Source: CAXYVX01 sp049297855 (GTDB lineage: Bacteria > Patescibacteriota > Saccharimonadia > Saccharimonadales > Saccharimonadaceae). Taken from it: 64,000 bases of DNA. The stretch spans positions 4,431 through 68,430 of the forward strand of contig JBAQVB010000006.1 of assembly GCA_049297855.1 (NCBI GenBank). The letters run 5' to 3'. Positions 35,438-44,355 of this stretch are shown here, one piece after another (the stretch's first letter is position 1; every line of letters begins with the position of its first letter). The notes beneath the pieces were generated by a model. The model was not told the origin of the DNA and made no database searches. It saw only the letters and a program-made list of their open reading frames with translations. Position numbers and translations under genes: made by a program.

Positions 35438-35893
35438 ATGGAAGAAAATAATTCTACGAATGTCGCTCCGACTACTGAAGCTCAAGTCGAGACGACCGTC
35501 GTTGCGAAGCCGGCGAAAAAAGCTTCGCGCAAAGTTAAACGTAGCGTGCCACTGGGTCGCGTTAATATTCAGGCGACGTTCAATAACACTATCGTGACGT
35601 TTGCCGATAATAAAGGTAACGTTTTAGCGCAGTCGAGCGCCGGAGCTTGTGGGTTTCGCGGTAGCAAAAAAGGCACGGCCTATGCCGCCCAAATCGCCAC
35701 TGATAAAGCCGCCGATATCGCTAAAAACAATTATGGCGTGGTTAAAGTTGACGTCTTCGTTAAAGGCGTGGGGCTTGGCCGTGACGCGGCGATTCGCGAA
35801 ATCACCAACCACGATCTGCAGATTGAGAGTATTAACGACGTTACCGGCATTCCGCACGGTGGCGTGCGACCTAAACGCGAAAGGAGAGCATAG
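35438..35893 (+). CDS. rpsK: 30S ribosomal protein S11
   Basis: S11 is in the platform near the E site. The core begins at residue ~36 (GRVNIQATFNNTIVTFAD) and ends VTGIPHGGVRPKRERR; KGVGLGRDAAIR is typical. The first ~35 residues are an extra Thr/Val/Lys-rich tail, giving 151 residues where ~130 is usual. AAGGAAAGG precedes the start. Confidence 0.97.
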   Translation: MEENNSTNVAPTTEAQVETTVVAKPAKKASRKVKRSVPLGRVNIQATFNNTIVTFADNKGNVLAQSSAGACGFRGSKKGTAYAAQIATDKAADIAKNNYGVVKVDVFVKGVGLGRDAAIREITNHDLQIESINDVTGIPHGGVRPKRERRA

Positions 35894-35896
35894 TTT

Positions 35897-36514
35897 ATGG
35901 CAGTTGATAGAACACCGATCGTCAAACAATCGCGTCGCGAAGGCTACGCGTTGCACCCGAAAGCGGTCAAAATCATGGCGCGTAAAACCGGCATTCCCGG
36001 TCAACACGCCCACGGTCGCCAGGGCAAACCGAGTTTGTACCTGACACAGTTGCGCGAAAAACAAAAGGTGCGCCGCATTTACGGTTTGCTGGAAAAACAA
36101 TTCGCGCGTTTAATACACGAGGCCGAACGCCAGGACGGTTTGAGTGGCGAAAACCTGCTGAAGCTCTTGGAGCGTCGCCTTGATAACGTCGTTTATCGCG
36201 CCGGTTTTGCAACCAGTCGTCGTCAGGCGCGTCAGTTAGTGACGCACGGCCAATTCATTTTGAACGGTCGCCGCGTCGATATTCCGTCGATCCGCATCAA
36301 AATCGGCGACGAGATCGTCGTCCGACCAAAAGCGCAAAAGAACGGCTACTTCGCGAATCTTGAAGAGATTTCGCGTGACGCCATGACACAACCAGTGGCC
36401 TGGATCAAATCCGATCCGAAAAAAGAAACGATCAAGGTCATCGCTTTGCCAACTCGCGAAAACGCCGAACCGGACATCAATGAACAATTAATCGTCGAGT
36501 ATTACTCGCGCTAA
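35897..36514 (+). CDS. rpsD: 30S ribosomal protein S4
   Basis: S4 starts assembly of the 30S body. The 205-residue protein has GQHAHGRQGKPSLYLTQLREKQKVRRIYGLLEKQF-type N-terminal sequence, then the S4 domain (LERRLDNVVYRAGFATSRRQARQLV split over ~92-116). The N-terminus has no cysteine, so it is a zinc-free form. It starts 4 bases after rpsK behind AAGGAGAG. Confidence 0.97.
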   Translation: MAVDRTPIVKQSRREGYALHPKAVKIMARKTGIPGQHAHGRQGKPSLYLTQLREKQKVRRIYGLLEKQFARLIHEAERQDGLSGENLLKLLERRLDNVVYRAGFATSRRQARQLVTHGQFILNGRRVDIPSIRIKIGDEIVVRPKAQKNGYFANLEEISRDAMTQPVAWIKSDPKKETIKVIALPTRENAEPDINEQLIVEYYSR

Positions 36515-36531
36515 AAAGGGAGGACCATTAA

Positions 36532-37449
36532 ATGAGTAAAAATATCTTAAATCCAAGTCTCGCCAGCGTGGAAGAAATCGCACCGAATAGCGCAGTTTTC
36601 ACGGTGGAGCCGCTGGCTCCGGGCTACGGCCAAACTCTGGGTAACAGCTTGCGGCGTGTCTTGCTAAGCTCGATTGAGGGCGCGGCGATTGCGGCCTTCA
36701 AAATTGACGGCGTTAGCCATGAATTCACAACTATTCCCGGTGTTAAAGAGGATGTCGTCGAGATTTCGTTGAATCTAAAATCGGTCGTTGTGACGTCACA
36801 TGCAGATCACCCGGTCGAGTTGACGCTCCATAAAAAAGGCACCGGCGCAGTGACGGCGGGTGATTTCGCGAAAAACTCCGAAGTTACAATTGTTGATCCG
36901 ACCGCCGTGATCGCCACGATTGATGACCCGAAGACCGAACTCAAACTGACGGCCATCGTCGAAACCGGTCGCGGTTATGAAACGATTGAGGAATCGAGCA
37001 AAAATCGCCTACACAGTGACACGATCGCGCTCGACGCCATGTTCAGCCCAGTGTCGCGTGTGCGTTACAGCGTGGAAAATACCCGTGTTGGCGACGACGT
37101 CAACCTCGATAAATTGACTTTGACGGTCGACACCGACGGTAGTATCGAGCCACGAACGGCATTTGAACAAGCGGCAGCAATCTTGGTCACGCAATATCAG
37201 GCCCTGGCTGGCCAAACCGTCATCGAAAACGATGCACCTAACGATAACACTAGTGGCGCTGATGTGTTGAGCTTGCCAATTGAGGAGCTGAATCTATCGG
37301 CTCGCACCACTAATGCGCTGATCAGCAACGATATCAAAACCGTTAATGATTTGGTTAATTTAACCGACGAAGAGTTGGACGATCTCAAAGGCTTTGGCGC
37401 CAAGGCCCGCGAAGAAGTCAAAACTCGCGTCGCGGAATTAGAGTTTTAA
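36532..37449 (+). CDS. rpoA: RNA polymerase alpha subunit
   Basis: Scaffold of RNA polymerase. The 305-residue protein has an N-terminal domain with PLAPGYGQTLGNSLRRVLL (~24-42) and the core EFTTIPGVKEDVVE. The C-terminal domain (~240-305), LNLSARTTNALISND to DLKGFGAKAREEV, binds DNA and regulators. GGGAGG lies upstream. Standard position after rpsD. Confidence 0.98.
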   Translation: MSKNILNPSLASVEEIAPNSAVFTVEPLAPGYGQTLGNSLRRVLLSSIEGAAIAAFKIDGVSHEFTTIPGVKEDVVEISLNLKSVVVTSHADHPVELTLHKKGTGAVTAGDFAKNSEVTIVDPTAVIATIDDPKTELKLTAIVETGRGYETIEESSKNRLHSDTIALDAMFSPVSRVRYSVENTRVGDDVNLDKLTLTVDTDGSIEPRTAFEQAAAILVTQYQALAGQTVIENDAPNDNTSGADVLSLPIEELNLSARTTNALISNDIKTVNDLVNLTDEELDDLKGFGAKAREEVKTRVAELEF

Positions 37450-37478
37450 AGTAAAGTAAAGTAAGCAGGAAGGAAAAT

Positions 37479-37955
37479 ATGCATAGGAACGGATATAGAG
37501 GTCGAAAATTCGGCCGCGAACGGGACCAGCGTCGTGCGCTAATGCGCGGACTGACGCGTAGCCTGTTCATTTATACCTCGATTGAAACGACTTTGCCGAA
37601 GGCAAAGGAATTGCGTCCAGTCGCGGAAAAACTAATCAGCAAAGCTAAAAAAGGTGGCCTGGCCAATCGTCGCGCTGTGATCGCAGCGCTCGGTAACGAC
37701 GTTGCGACCGGCAACCGTTTGGTCGACGCCATCGCACCACAAATCGCACGTGGCTCAGGCTATTTGCGCATCACGCGCTCGGATAAGTTCCGAGTCGGCG
37801 ATCATACGGAACTGGCTACGATCGAATTTGTTGACGACATCAAGGATCTGAAAAAAGGCGAAAAAGCCGTCAAAGCCGCCGAAGTAAAACAACCTGACGT
37901 GAAGGCCGAAGCTACGAAATCGGCCGCGTCTCCGGATAAAAAGGAGAAGAAGTAA
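37479..37955 (+). CDS. rplQ: 50S ribosomal protein L17, long C-terminus
   Basis: L17 lies near the exit tunnel. The L17 core covers residues 1-120 (MHRNGYRGRKFGRERDQRR, ETTLPKAKELRPVAEKLI). The last ~35 residues are Lys/Ala-rich, making 158 where ~120 is usual. It overlaps rplM by one base (TAATG). It follows rpoA as expected. Confidence 0.96.
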   Translation: MHRNGYRGRKFGRERDQRRALMRGLTRSLFIYTSIETTLPKAKELRPVAEKLISKAKKGGLANRRAVIAALGNDVATGNRLVDAIAPQIARGSGYLRITRSDKFRVGDHTELATIEFVDDIKDLKKGEKAVKAAEVKQPDVKAEATKSAASPDKKEKK

Positions 37956-38395
37956 TGGCAGAAAAATTAGCAACTTTTAAAACTTACAGCAAAAAGGCCG
38001 GCGAAGTTGCCCACAAATGGGTGCTAGTCGACGTGACGGATTTACCGCTAGGCCGTGCCGCCAGCTTTATTGCGACGCGCCTGACCGGCAAATATAGCCC
38101 GGATTTTACGACACATATGGACGGTGGCGATTATGTCGTGGTAATTAATGCCGATAAAATCGTCTTCAACGGTAACGAAACGACTAAAAAATACTATCGC
38201 CACAGCGGTTTTGTGGGCAATTTACACGAAAAATCCGCTAAGGATACGTCCCGCAGCGAAATGCTCGAGAAATCCGTCAAAGGCATGTTACCAAAGAACA
38301 AACTACAATCCAATCGCTTGGCGCGTCTACGCATTTTTGCCGACGCCAAGCACGATCACGCGGCGCAAAATCCGCAGAAAGTCGAGGTGAAATAA
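37955..38395 (+). CDS. rplM: 50S ribosomal protein L13
   Basis: L13 is an early large-subunit assembly protein. The 146-residue protein has KWVLVDVTDLPLGRAASFIA, HMDGGDYVVVINADKIVFNG and KGMLPKNKLQSNRLARLRIF. It overlaps rplQ and rpsI at TAATG junctions. rplM-rpsI form their usual pair, here appended to the alpha operon. Confidence 0.98.
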   Translation: MAEKLATFKTYSKKAGEVAHKWVLVDVTDLPLGRAASFIATRLTGKYSPDFTTHMDGGDYVVVINADKIVFNGNETTKKYYRHSGFVGNLHEKSAKDTSRSEMLEKSVKGMLPKNKLQSNRLARLRIFADAKHDHAAQNPQKVEVK

Positions 38396-38796
38396 TGGCT
38401 AGTAAACAATATTTCTACGGTCTCGGTCGACGCAAAGCCGCCACGGCCACGGCGCGTTTATACGCTAGCGGCAAAGGCAACATCACGATCAATGACAAAT
38501 CAGCCGACAAGTTTTTTGACGGCAATAAAGCTTTGATCGCCGAATTAACCGATCCGCTGGCGGTCGTCAGCAAACAGAAAGATTTCGATATCACCATCCT
38601 CGTTAAAGGTGGCGGAACATCGGGCCAAGTTGACGCGATTAAACTCGCCATCAGCAAAGCTCTGGCCGGAATCAACGATGACCTCAAGGGTACACTCGGC
38701 AAAGCCGGATTTTTGCGACGCGATTCGCGCGTAGTGGAACGCAAAAAATACGGTCTACGCGGCGCCCGCAAACGCGAACAGTTCAGTAAGCGCTAA
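38395..38796 (+). CDS. rpsI: 30S ribosomal protein S9
   Basis: S9 has a C-terminal tail reaching the P-site tRNA. The 133-residue protein starts with YFYGLGRRKAATATARLY, has GGGTSGQVDAIKLAISKAL, and ends DSRVVERKKYGLRGARKREQFSKR across its last ~24 residues. It is the last gene of the third ribosomal block; a strong terminator follows. Confidence 0.98.
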   Translation: MASKQYFYGLGRRKAATATARLYASGKGNITINDKSADKFFDGNKALIAELTDPLAVVSKQKDFDITILVKGGGTSGQVDAIKLAISKALAGINDDLKGTLGKAGFLRRDSRVVERKKYGLRGARKREQFSKR

Positions 38797-38854
38797 AACA
38801 TTCGGGCTGTCGCGACCGCTGAAACCGCGACAAAAACAAGAGACTGACCGCTCT

Positions 38855-38887
38855 AAAACCTCCGACAAGTGCCGGAGGTTTTATTAT
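38855..38887 (+). terminator. Intrinsic terminator after rpsI
   Basis: AAAACCTCCG (38855-38864) pairs perfectly with CGGAGGTTTT (38873-38882), followed by TTATT. Strong rho-independent form. Confidence 0.9.
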
Positions 38888-39044
38888 TGATGAAAACACA
38901 AGGTAAGCGGATAATATTTTTATATATACTTTACGAACTCCATGGCAACCGACAGGGATTTTTAATTTCGCGTTCCTCTTGTGCTAATATAAATACTGAT
39001 ATACAATAAGGACAGTAATTAATTCAATAAGGAAACTATATATA

Positions 39045-39576
39045 ATGATTAGCGATAAATCCATTGCGACGACCAAAACATCTGCAGACATAAACGAGAA
39101 TACCCCCCCACCGAGCTAGTGGCTTCACCATTATCGAGGTAGCGTTGGTTTTAGCTATCGCTGGGCTTATCTTTCTCGTGGTATTTATCGCCTGGCCAGC
39201 GTTACAAAATTCGCAAAAAGATACGGCGTTACGTCAGGATACCGGCCGCATCGCCAGCGCCCTGGAGTCAATAATGGTGGATAATCAAGGAGAGCTAGAC
39301 ACTCATCTTGTTTCTTCCACGATTCAAAACTATGCTGGCAAGTTAAGTGTTATTAATAATATTCGGGTGTTACCGTGGTGGTCAAATAAAGCTAATAACA
39401 TGCTAAATCATAGCACGGCGGTAGTTTATGACAACGCAAGCTGCCCACTACATCTCGGTTCTAGCAACCAAAACACAAATCCAATATTTGGCTTTTCTAA
39501 TAGCAGTCCAATAATAAATGGCGCCGCTGTCGTGGTTTGGCTCAACTCTGGCGCCTTGTACTGTGTAGGAGTGTAA
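39045..39576 (+). pseudogene. Pilin-like gene, locus B, out of frame at a C7 tract
   Basis: Type IV pilin-like protein, possibly phase-variable. ATG 39045 lies behind AAGGAAA and reads MISDKSIATTK, ending at a TAG after 24 codons, just past a C7 tract (39103-39109). The prepilin motif GFTIIEVALVLAIAG starts at 39121 in another frame and runs to 39576. Six or nine C would join them into about 177 residues with a PPHRASG leader. The mature part closely matches loci A and D around AWPALQNSQKDTA and ends with a Cys pair (ASCPLHL, LYCVGV). Listed as a pseudogene only because the given sequence is out of frame. Confidence 0.82.
39103..39109. repeat. C7 homopolymer in pilin locus B
   Basis: Seven C between the start codon and the prepilin motif. 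A length of 7 is out of frame; 6 or 9 would be in frame. Confidence 0.9.
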
Positions 39577-39653
39577 TATTATATCGTGCAAACAATTCGC
39601 GAACATCTTACAGAGTTGAGCCGTGCAACACGCTCGCATAGTCCAGCAAAAAA

Positions 39654-39662
39654 TGCTAAAAT
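39654..39662 (+). promoter_or_regulatory. Extended -10 promoter, leaderless start of trpS
   Basis: TGCTAAAAT. The hexamer ends 7 bases before ATG 39669, and no ribosome-binding site is present. Confidence 0.65.
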
Positions 39663-39668
39663 AGATTT

Positions 39669-40718
39669 ATGAATGATTACAAAAAAATCATCTTAACTGG
39701 TGATCGCCCTACTGGAAAATTACACCTTGGCCATTATGTCGGCAGTTTACGCAACCGCGTCAAACTCCAAAACAGCGGTGAGTATGAAACTTTCATCATG
39801 ATCGCCGACACGCAGGCGCTGACCGATAATGCACACGATCCGGAAAAAATTCGCGATAATTTGTTGAATGTGGCGCTCGATTACTTAGCGGTTGGCGTCG
39901 ATCCGACCAAATCAACCGTCTTTATTCAGAGTGCGATTCCGGCATTACCCGAACTGACGACGTATTATATGAATCTAGTGTCGCTGAATCGTGTATTGCG
40001 TAACCCAACGGTCAAAACCGAAATCGAGCAAAAACAGATGGGCGAGAGTGTCCCGGCCGGTTTTGCCATGTATCCGGTGTCGCAGGCGGCCGACATTACG
40101 GCTTTTCGTGCCACGCACGTGCCAGTCGGCATCGATCAAGAGCCGATGCTTGAACAAACACGCGAAATAGTGCGGGCGGTCAATTCAACTTACGGTGCCG
40201 ATTTATTGGTCGAACCCGAAGGCGTTTTCCCAACCGACGAAACCGCGAAGCGTTTACCCGGCCTGGACAGCAACGCCAAAATGTCCAAATCTCTGAATAA
40301 CGGAATTTATCTATCCGACGACGAACAGACCTTGCACGATAAAGTTTTCAGCATGTACACCGATCCGCGCCACGTCAAAATCAGTGATCCGGGACACATC
40401 GCCGGTAACACGGTTTTCACTTATCTCGATGTTTTCGCGCCAATGACGAAAAATGTCGAGCGAAATCTGGCCAAAGTTGCCGAACTAAAATCTGCTTACC
40501 AAAAAGGCGGCCTGGGCGATGTTGCAACTAAGCAATTTTTGTTCGAAATTTTGAACGAAATTTTAACGCCGATTCGCCAACGTCGCGCCGAATTCGCCAA
40601 AGATACTGCCAAAGTTTACGAAATTTTACGCGCCGGTAACATGCGCGCCAACACAGTCGCGAACCAAACATTGCATAACGTTAAAACCGCGATTTTCAGC
40701 GACAAATATTTAGGATGA
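39669..40718 (+). CDS. trpS: Tryptophanyl-tRNA synthetase
   Basis: Charges tRNA-Trp, whose gene is at 48336-48411. The 349-residue class I enzyme has GDRPTGKLHLGHYVGSL (HIGH motif HLGH, ~17-20) and KMSKSLNN (~195). The length is normal. GH15 follows after 39 bases. The start appears leaderless. Confidence 0.97.
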   Translation: MNDYKKIILTGDRPTGKLHLGHYVGSLRNRVKLQNSGEYETFIMIADTQALTDNAHDPEKIRDNLLNVALDYLAVGVDPTKSTVFIQSAIPALPELTTYYMNLVSLNRVLRNPTVKTEIEQKQMGESVPAGFAMYPVSQAADITAFRATHVPVGIDQEPMLEQTREIVRAVNSTYGADLLVEPEGVFPTDETAKRLPGLDSNAKMSKSLNNGIYLSDDEQTLHDKVFSMYTDPRHVKISDPGHIAGNTVFTYLDVFAPMTKNVERNLAKVAELKSAYQKGGLGDVATKQFLFEILNEILTPIRQRRAEFAKDTAKVYEILRAGNMRANTVANQTLHNVKTAIFSDKYLG

Positions 40719-40757
40719 CTGAAAAATGGTGGGCAAAATAATCAAAGGAAATCAATA

Positions 40758-42806
40758 ATGGCACGGCCGGTCATCTTATCGAACGGTTCGCTCGCGGTGG
40801 GGCTCGACCAGTTCGGTCAAGTGCGTGATTTTTATTATCCCCACGTCGGCACCGAAAATCACGTCAGCCAACGCATTTCTCCCTGGCGCATTGGAATTTT
40901 TGTTGATAACGCGATTAGTTGGCTCGATAACGGACAATGGAATTTTACGGACGGCTACGACCGGCCGACGCCACGTTATTGGTCCGACAAGGGCATTCCG
41001 CGCCTGATTGGAACGACGGCGGCACGTAATGACAATATAGGCATCGCAATCGAATTCGATGATTTCGTCGACGTTGATATGAATATTTTTTCGCGCAATT
41101 TTCACGTTATCAATTTGCGTAACGAAACGCGTTCGGTCAAACTTTTCACGCATCAAGCGTTTTTGATCAGCGAATCAAATGACGGCCACGACACGGCGCA
41201 ATTCGTTCCCGAAGACATGATTTTTGGCGACGCCAAAGATGTTTTTGATAACCACCACGAGGTGCAACCAACTTGGTGCGGTAATGGCGTAATTTGTCAT
41301 TATAAAGGACCGCGCGTTTTCATGATCGATGGACGAAACTTGCAAACCGGTGACGGTTTTGATTCATTCGCAATTGGTAACTACGGCGAGTTTCAGGAAT
41401 CAGGACGCTACACGCAAACCTTTCGTGACGGCGTTTGGCGCGATGCCGAAGACGGTCAATTGTCGCGCAACCCAGTCGAACGCCTCGCCACCGATTCAGT
41501 GTTGGAATTCGATTTCAATATCACCGGTAACGATTCGGCGCGCGCTCACTACGCGGTGGCGGCGGGGAAAACCTTTGCGAAAACCGCAGATACACTCGCT
41601 GGATTTCGTTCCGCCACGATCAGCAGTCGACTAGTTGCAACCAATAACTTTTGGCGCGATTGGATTCGGCCGGCCGTCACGTTTGTTAGTGCGCGTTTGC
41701 CCGAAAATTATCACGAAACTTTTTTGCGCGCCTTACTCGTCGCCAAATCCCACGTCTCACGTAGCGGTGCCGTCATCGCCGCGCTTGATACGGGAATGTT
41801 GGACATCACGCGCGACGCTTACGTTGATTGTTGGCCACGCGATGCAGCGAACATATTGACGCCGTTTTTGGAAGTTGGTCTGTATGACGAATTATTATCG
41901 TTTTTCACTTTTGCACAAAAAGTCATCACACCACAAGGTTTTTTCTGGCAAATGTATCGCGCAGACGCCCAAACCGGACCGAGTTCCCATGCCTTCATGG
42001 CGGATCCTAAAGGCGGATTTTTGTTACCGATTCAGACCGATGAAACGGCGGCTGTGCTCCAATTATTATCAAAAACTTTGCAAAAAACGAAAGCGCGCGC
42101 GTCGCTATTCGAAAAATTTAAACCGTTTTATGATCATTTGGCGGTCCAAATGGCGGATTTTTTGTGCGATTATGTCGAGACTGATGATTTGCCAAAACCG
42201 AGTTATGAATTATGGGAAGTGGCGCTCGAGACGACCTTATTCACCACTGGACTAACTATAGCGGCCTTGTCGGGAGCGTCCGAATGCGCCGAACTTTTTG
42301 GTGATCACGATCACGCCAAACGTTGGTTGGAAGTCGCGCGCAAAATGCATGATGCGGCTAACCAAAAGTTTTGGAATAATAAACGACAATATTTTTATCG
42401 TGGTTTTCGCGTCGACGGACAAGCCGATGATACGATCGACATCGCCAGTTTGCACGGCGCGGAGCTCGGTAAAATCGGGAACACGGCAACGGCGTATCAC
42501 ACTTTCTGCCAACGTTTCGGCATTACAGACGATCAAGTTCACGCGCCGCGTTTTGAAAATGATGACTACCACGGCTTTGAAAATCCGTGGTTCATTGCCA
42601 GTTTTTGGTTAGCGGAAAGCGAATCTGCCAACGCAAAATTCACGAGAAATTCATTAGGATTTGCTAAATCATATCTCAATCGATACAACGTGCTAAGTGA
42701 GCAATTGACGCGTGGCGACCTTAAACCAATCGATCCAGCGCCACTGGCCTGGAGTCAGGGCGAATTTATGACCGCAATGTTAAAAGCGTTCAATAAACCA
42801 GTTTAA
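40758..42806 (+). CDS. Glycoside hydrolase family 15 protein (glucoamylase-like)
   Basis: Releases glucose from alpha-glucans, or splits trehalose in some relatives. The 682-residue protein has an N-terminal beta domain (~1-260, MARPVILSNGSLAVGLDQFG) and an (alpha/alpha)6 catalytic domain with CWPRDAANILTPFLE, SYELWEVALETTLFT (acid region) and FENPWFIASFWLAE (base region). No signal peptide, so it acts in the cytoplasm. AAAGGAAA precedes the ATG. It faces the GT/GH57 genes, suggesting shared alpha-glucan turnover. Confidence 0.9.
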   Translation: MARPVILSNGSLAVGLDQFGQVRDFYYPHVGTENHVSQRISPWRIGIFVDNAISWLDNGQWNFTDGYDRPTPRYWSDKGIPRLIGTTAARNDNIGIAIEFDDFVDVDMNIFSRNFHVINLRNETRSVKLFTHQAFLISESNDGHDTAQFVPEDMIFGDAKDVFDNHHEVQPTWCGNGVICHYKGPRVFMIDGRNLQTGDGFDSFAIGNYGEFQESGRYTQTFRDGVWRDAEDGQLSRNPVERLATDSVLEFDFNITGNDSARAHYAVAAGKTFAKTADTLAGFRSATISSRLVATNNFWRDWIRPAVTFVSARLPENYHETFLRALLVAKSHVSRSGAVIAALDTGMLDITRDAYVDCWPRDAANILTPFLEVGLYDELLSFFTFAQKVITPQGFFWQMYRADAQTGPSSHAFMADPKGGFLLPIQTDETAAVLQLLSKTLQKTKARASLFEKFKPFYDHLAVQMADFLCDYVETDDLPKPSYELWEVALETTLFTTGLTIAALSGASECAELFGDHDHAKRWLEVARKMHDAANQKFWNNKRQYFYRGFRVDGQADDTIDIASLHGAELGKIGNTATAYHTFCQRFGITDDQVHAPRFENDDYHGFENPWFIASFWLAESESANAKFTRNSLGFAKSYLNRYNVLSEQLTRGDLKPIDPAPLAWSQGEFMTAMLKAFNKPV

Positions 42807-42819
42807 ATCCAGCGGAGCG

Positions 42820-43464
42820 TTAAATCCGAGCACGACGCGGTTGTTTAATATGTGTGCGTTTGCCATGCGCGAGAATATCTCGCGCGATTTTGTGGTACTT
42901 GGCGGCGCGTTCGGGCTGGTCGTTATGCTCTAAGGCATCCGCGAAAATATTGATCGATTCCGGGTTCGGCTCCAAGCGCACGGCTTCTTCCAGCTCTGTT
43001 AACATTTTGGCAGTTTGGCCTGTCGCTTCCAGAACTTTAGCATAGGCGATGTGCCGACTGGCCACGTCGTTCTCCAATTTTAGCGCCTGCTCAAACGCCA
43101 GTTCGGCTTTGGCTAAATTGCCCGATTCGTAATAAATCAGACCGACATTATGGAGCGACGACGCACTCGGCTCCAGACTCTGCGCAATTTCAAAACACTC
43201 AATGGCGTCACTCAAGTTTTTCTGTTTGGCGTACAATACGCCGAGCCGATTATAAGCTCGCGCATCGCGCTCATCGACGCGCAAAATAGTTAATAGTGCC
43301 TTTTCGGCGTGTAAATATTTTTTATCCTTGATGGCGTTGCGCGAAATATCCCACAGCTTGTCCAATTGAACCGCGAAACGGGACGAGGATCCAGGCGCAG
43401 TAATGCGCGGTCGCCACAATAAAACCGCTGCCCCCAATACTGCAACTAAAATAATACCTAACAT
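42820..43464 (-). CDS. TPR-repeat membrane-anchored protein
   Basis: An N-terminal membrane helix (MLGIILVAVLGAAVLLW) is followed by about four TPR units (~50-200), for example ARAYNRLGVLYAKQKNLSDA and SSLHNVGLIYYESGNLAKA. TPRs bind partner proteins; none is known here. I start at 43464 (214 residues) because the earlier ATG 43476 overlaps the TGATACAAT box. It lies after holB on the minus strand. Confidence 0.85.
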   Translation of the reverse strand: MLGIILVAVLGAAVLLWRPRITAPGSSSRFAVQLDKLWDISRNAIKDKKYLHAEKALLTILRVDERDARAYNRLGVLYAKQKNLSDAIECFEIAQSLEPSASSLHNVGLIYYESGNLAKAELAFEQALKLENDVASRHIAYAKVLEATGQTAKMLTELEEAVRLEPNPESINIFADALEHNDQPERAAKYHKIARDILAHGKRTHIKQPRRARI

Positions 43465-43474
43465 TGCGTTCCCC

Positions 43475-43483
43475 ATTGTATCA
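43475..43483 (-). promoter_or_regulatory. Extended -10 promoter of the TPR gene
   Basis: TGATACAAT on the minus strand, between the holB stop and the TPR gene. It argues for the downstream ATG as the true start. Confidence 0.55.
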
Positions 43484-43494
43484 TTTTGTGACAG

Positions 43495-44355
43495 CTATTC
43501 AAAGTTGACCGCGAGCGCCAGTAACTGCGCCTTTAGGTTCGCGTTCATTGCCAAATGATCGAGGGTTGTAGCAATCATTTCCGCGTCGTGCGAGACCGAT
43601 TGCGATCGTTGCGTCGCCGTCATAAGCAAAATTTTAGCCAGGTTATTTAGCAAATTCGTCGCCTGATCACGTTCACTTAGCTGACCGATTACGTCAAGTC
43701 GCGTGTCCGCCCCACCGGCAAAAAATTCGCGCGCCATCGTAAAGGCGCGCGACTGGTCGCGAAAATAAACTTCGTCAGTCAACAGCCGTGTCGCTTCGGC
43801 CGGCAAGTTAGCGGCTAAAAATTTAATCTGCGCCAGCTTTTGAGCAGTTGGTTGACGAAATTGAGCTGGCATCCGCGCTCGTAAATTAGTTGTTAAATCT
43901 TCAAATTTAATTGCTGCTGGCATAATTTCAATATGTGCCACTCGCGAAAAAATAGTCATCGGCAGGGCAGTTGGACGATGCGACGTTAGAATAAAAAATA
44001 AATTTTGCCCCGGTTCTTCCAGCGTTTTTAGGAAAACTTCGGTGGTGGAATTAGTCATTTGATCCGCTTCGTCGATGACCACTACCAATTTTTGAGTGCG
44101 CCGATTGCGCGAAATTTTAACGATTGAGCGAATGTCATCGACGTTAATGTTGAAAGTTTTTTGTTTGTCGTGTTGCACGGGGGCGATGACTATGGTCTGG
44201 CTCATCCCAGCTAGCACACAGCCAAGCGTTCGTGCAATCGTTGACAGACCGACGCCAACCGGACCACTCAAGAGCAACGACTGCACCGGCTGACGTTGAT
44301 TCGCTTCTAATGCCCGTCGCGATTGGTCGTTCAAAATTAGCTGATCCCAACTCAT
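43495..44355 (-). CDS. holB: DNA polymerase III delta-prime subunit
   Basis: Clamp-loader subunit. The 286-residue AAA+ protein starts MSWDQLILNDQSRRALEANQ and has a degenerate Walker A (GPVGVGLST, Leu in place of Lys), VIDEADQMTNSTTEVFLKTLEEP and FILTSHRPTALPMTIFSRVAHIEI. Loss of the P-loop Lys fits delta-prime, which does not hydrolyse ATP. Zinc cysteines are absent. It overlaps the rluD-like gene by 4 bases. The partner dnaX is at 60807. Confidence 0.9.
   Translation of the reverse strand: MSWDQLILNDQSRRALEANQRQPVQSLLLSGPVGVGLSTIARTLGCVLAGMSQTIVIAPVQHDKQKTFNINVDDIRSIVKISRNRRTQKLVVVIDEADQMTNSTTEVFLKTLEEPGQNLFFILTSHRPTALPMTIFSRVAHIEIMPAAIKFEDLTTNLRARMPAQFRQPTAQKLAQIKFLAANLPAEATRLLTDEVYFRDQSRAFTMAREFFAGGADTRLDVIGQLSERDQATNLLNNLAKILLMTATQRSQSVSHDAEMIATTLDHLAMNANLKAQLLALAVNFE

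Noticed and set aside
35624..36100. 158-residue minus-strand frame
   Set aside because: It is the antisense shadow of rpsK and rpsD.
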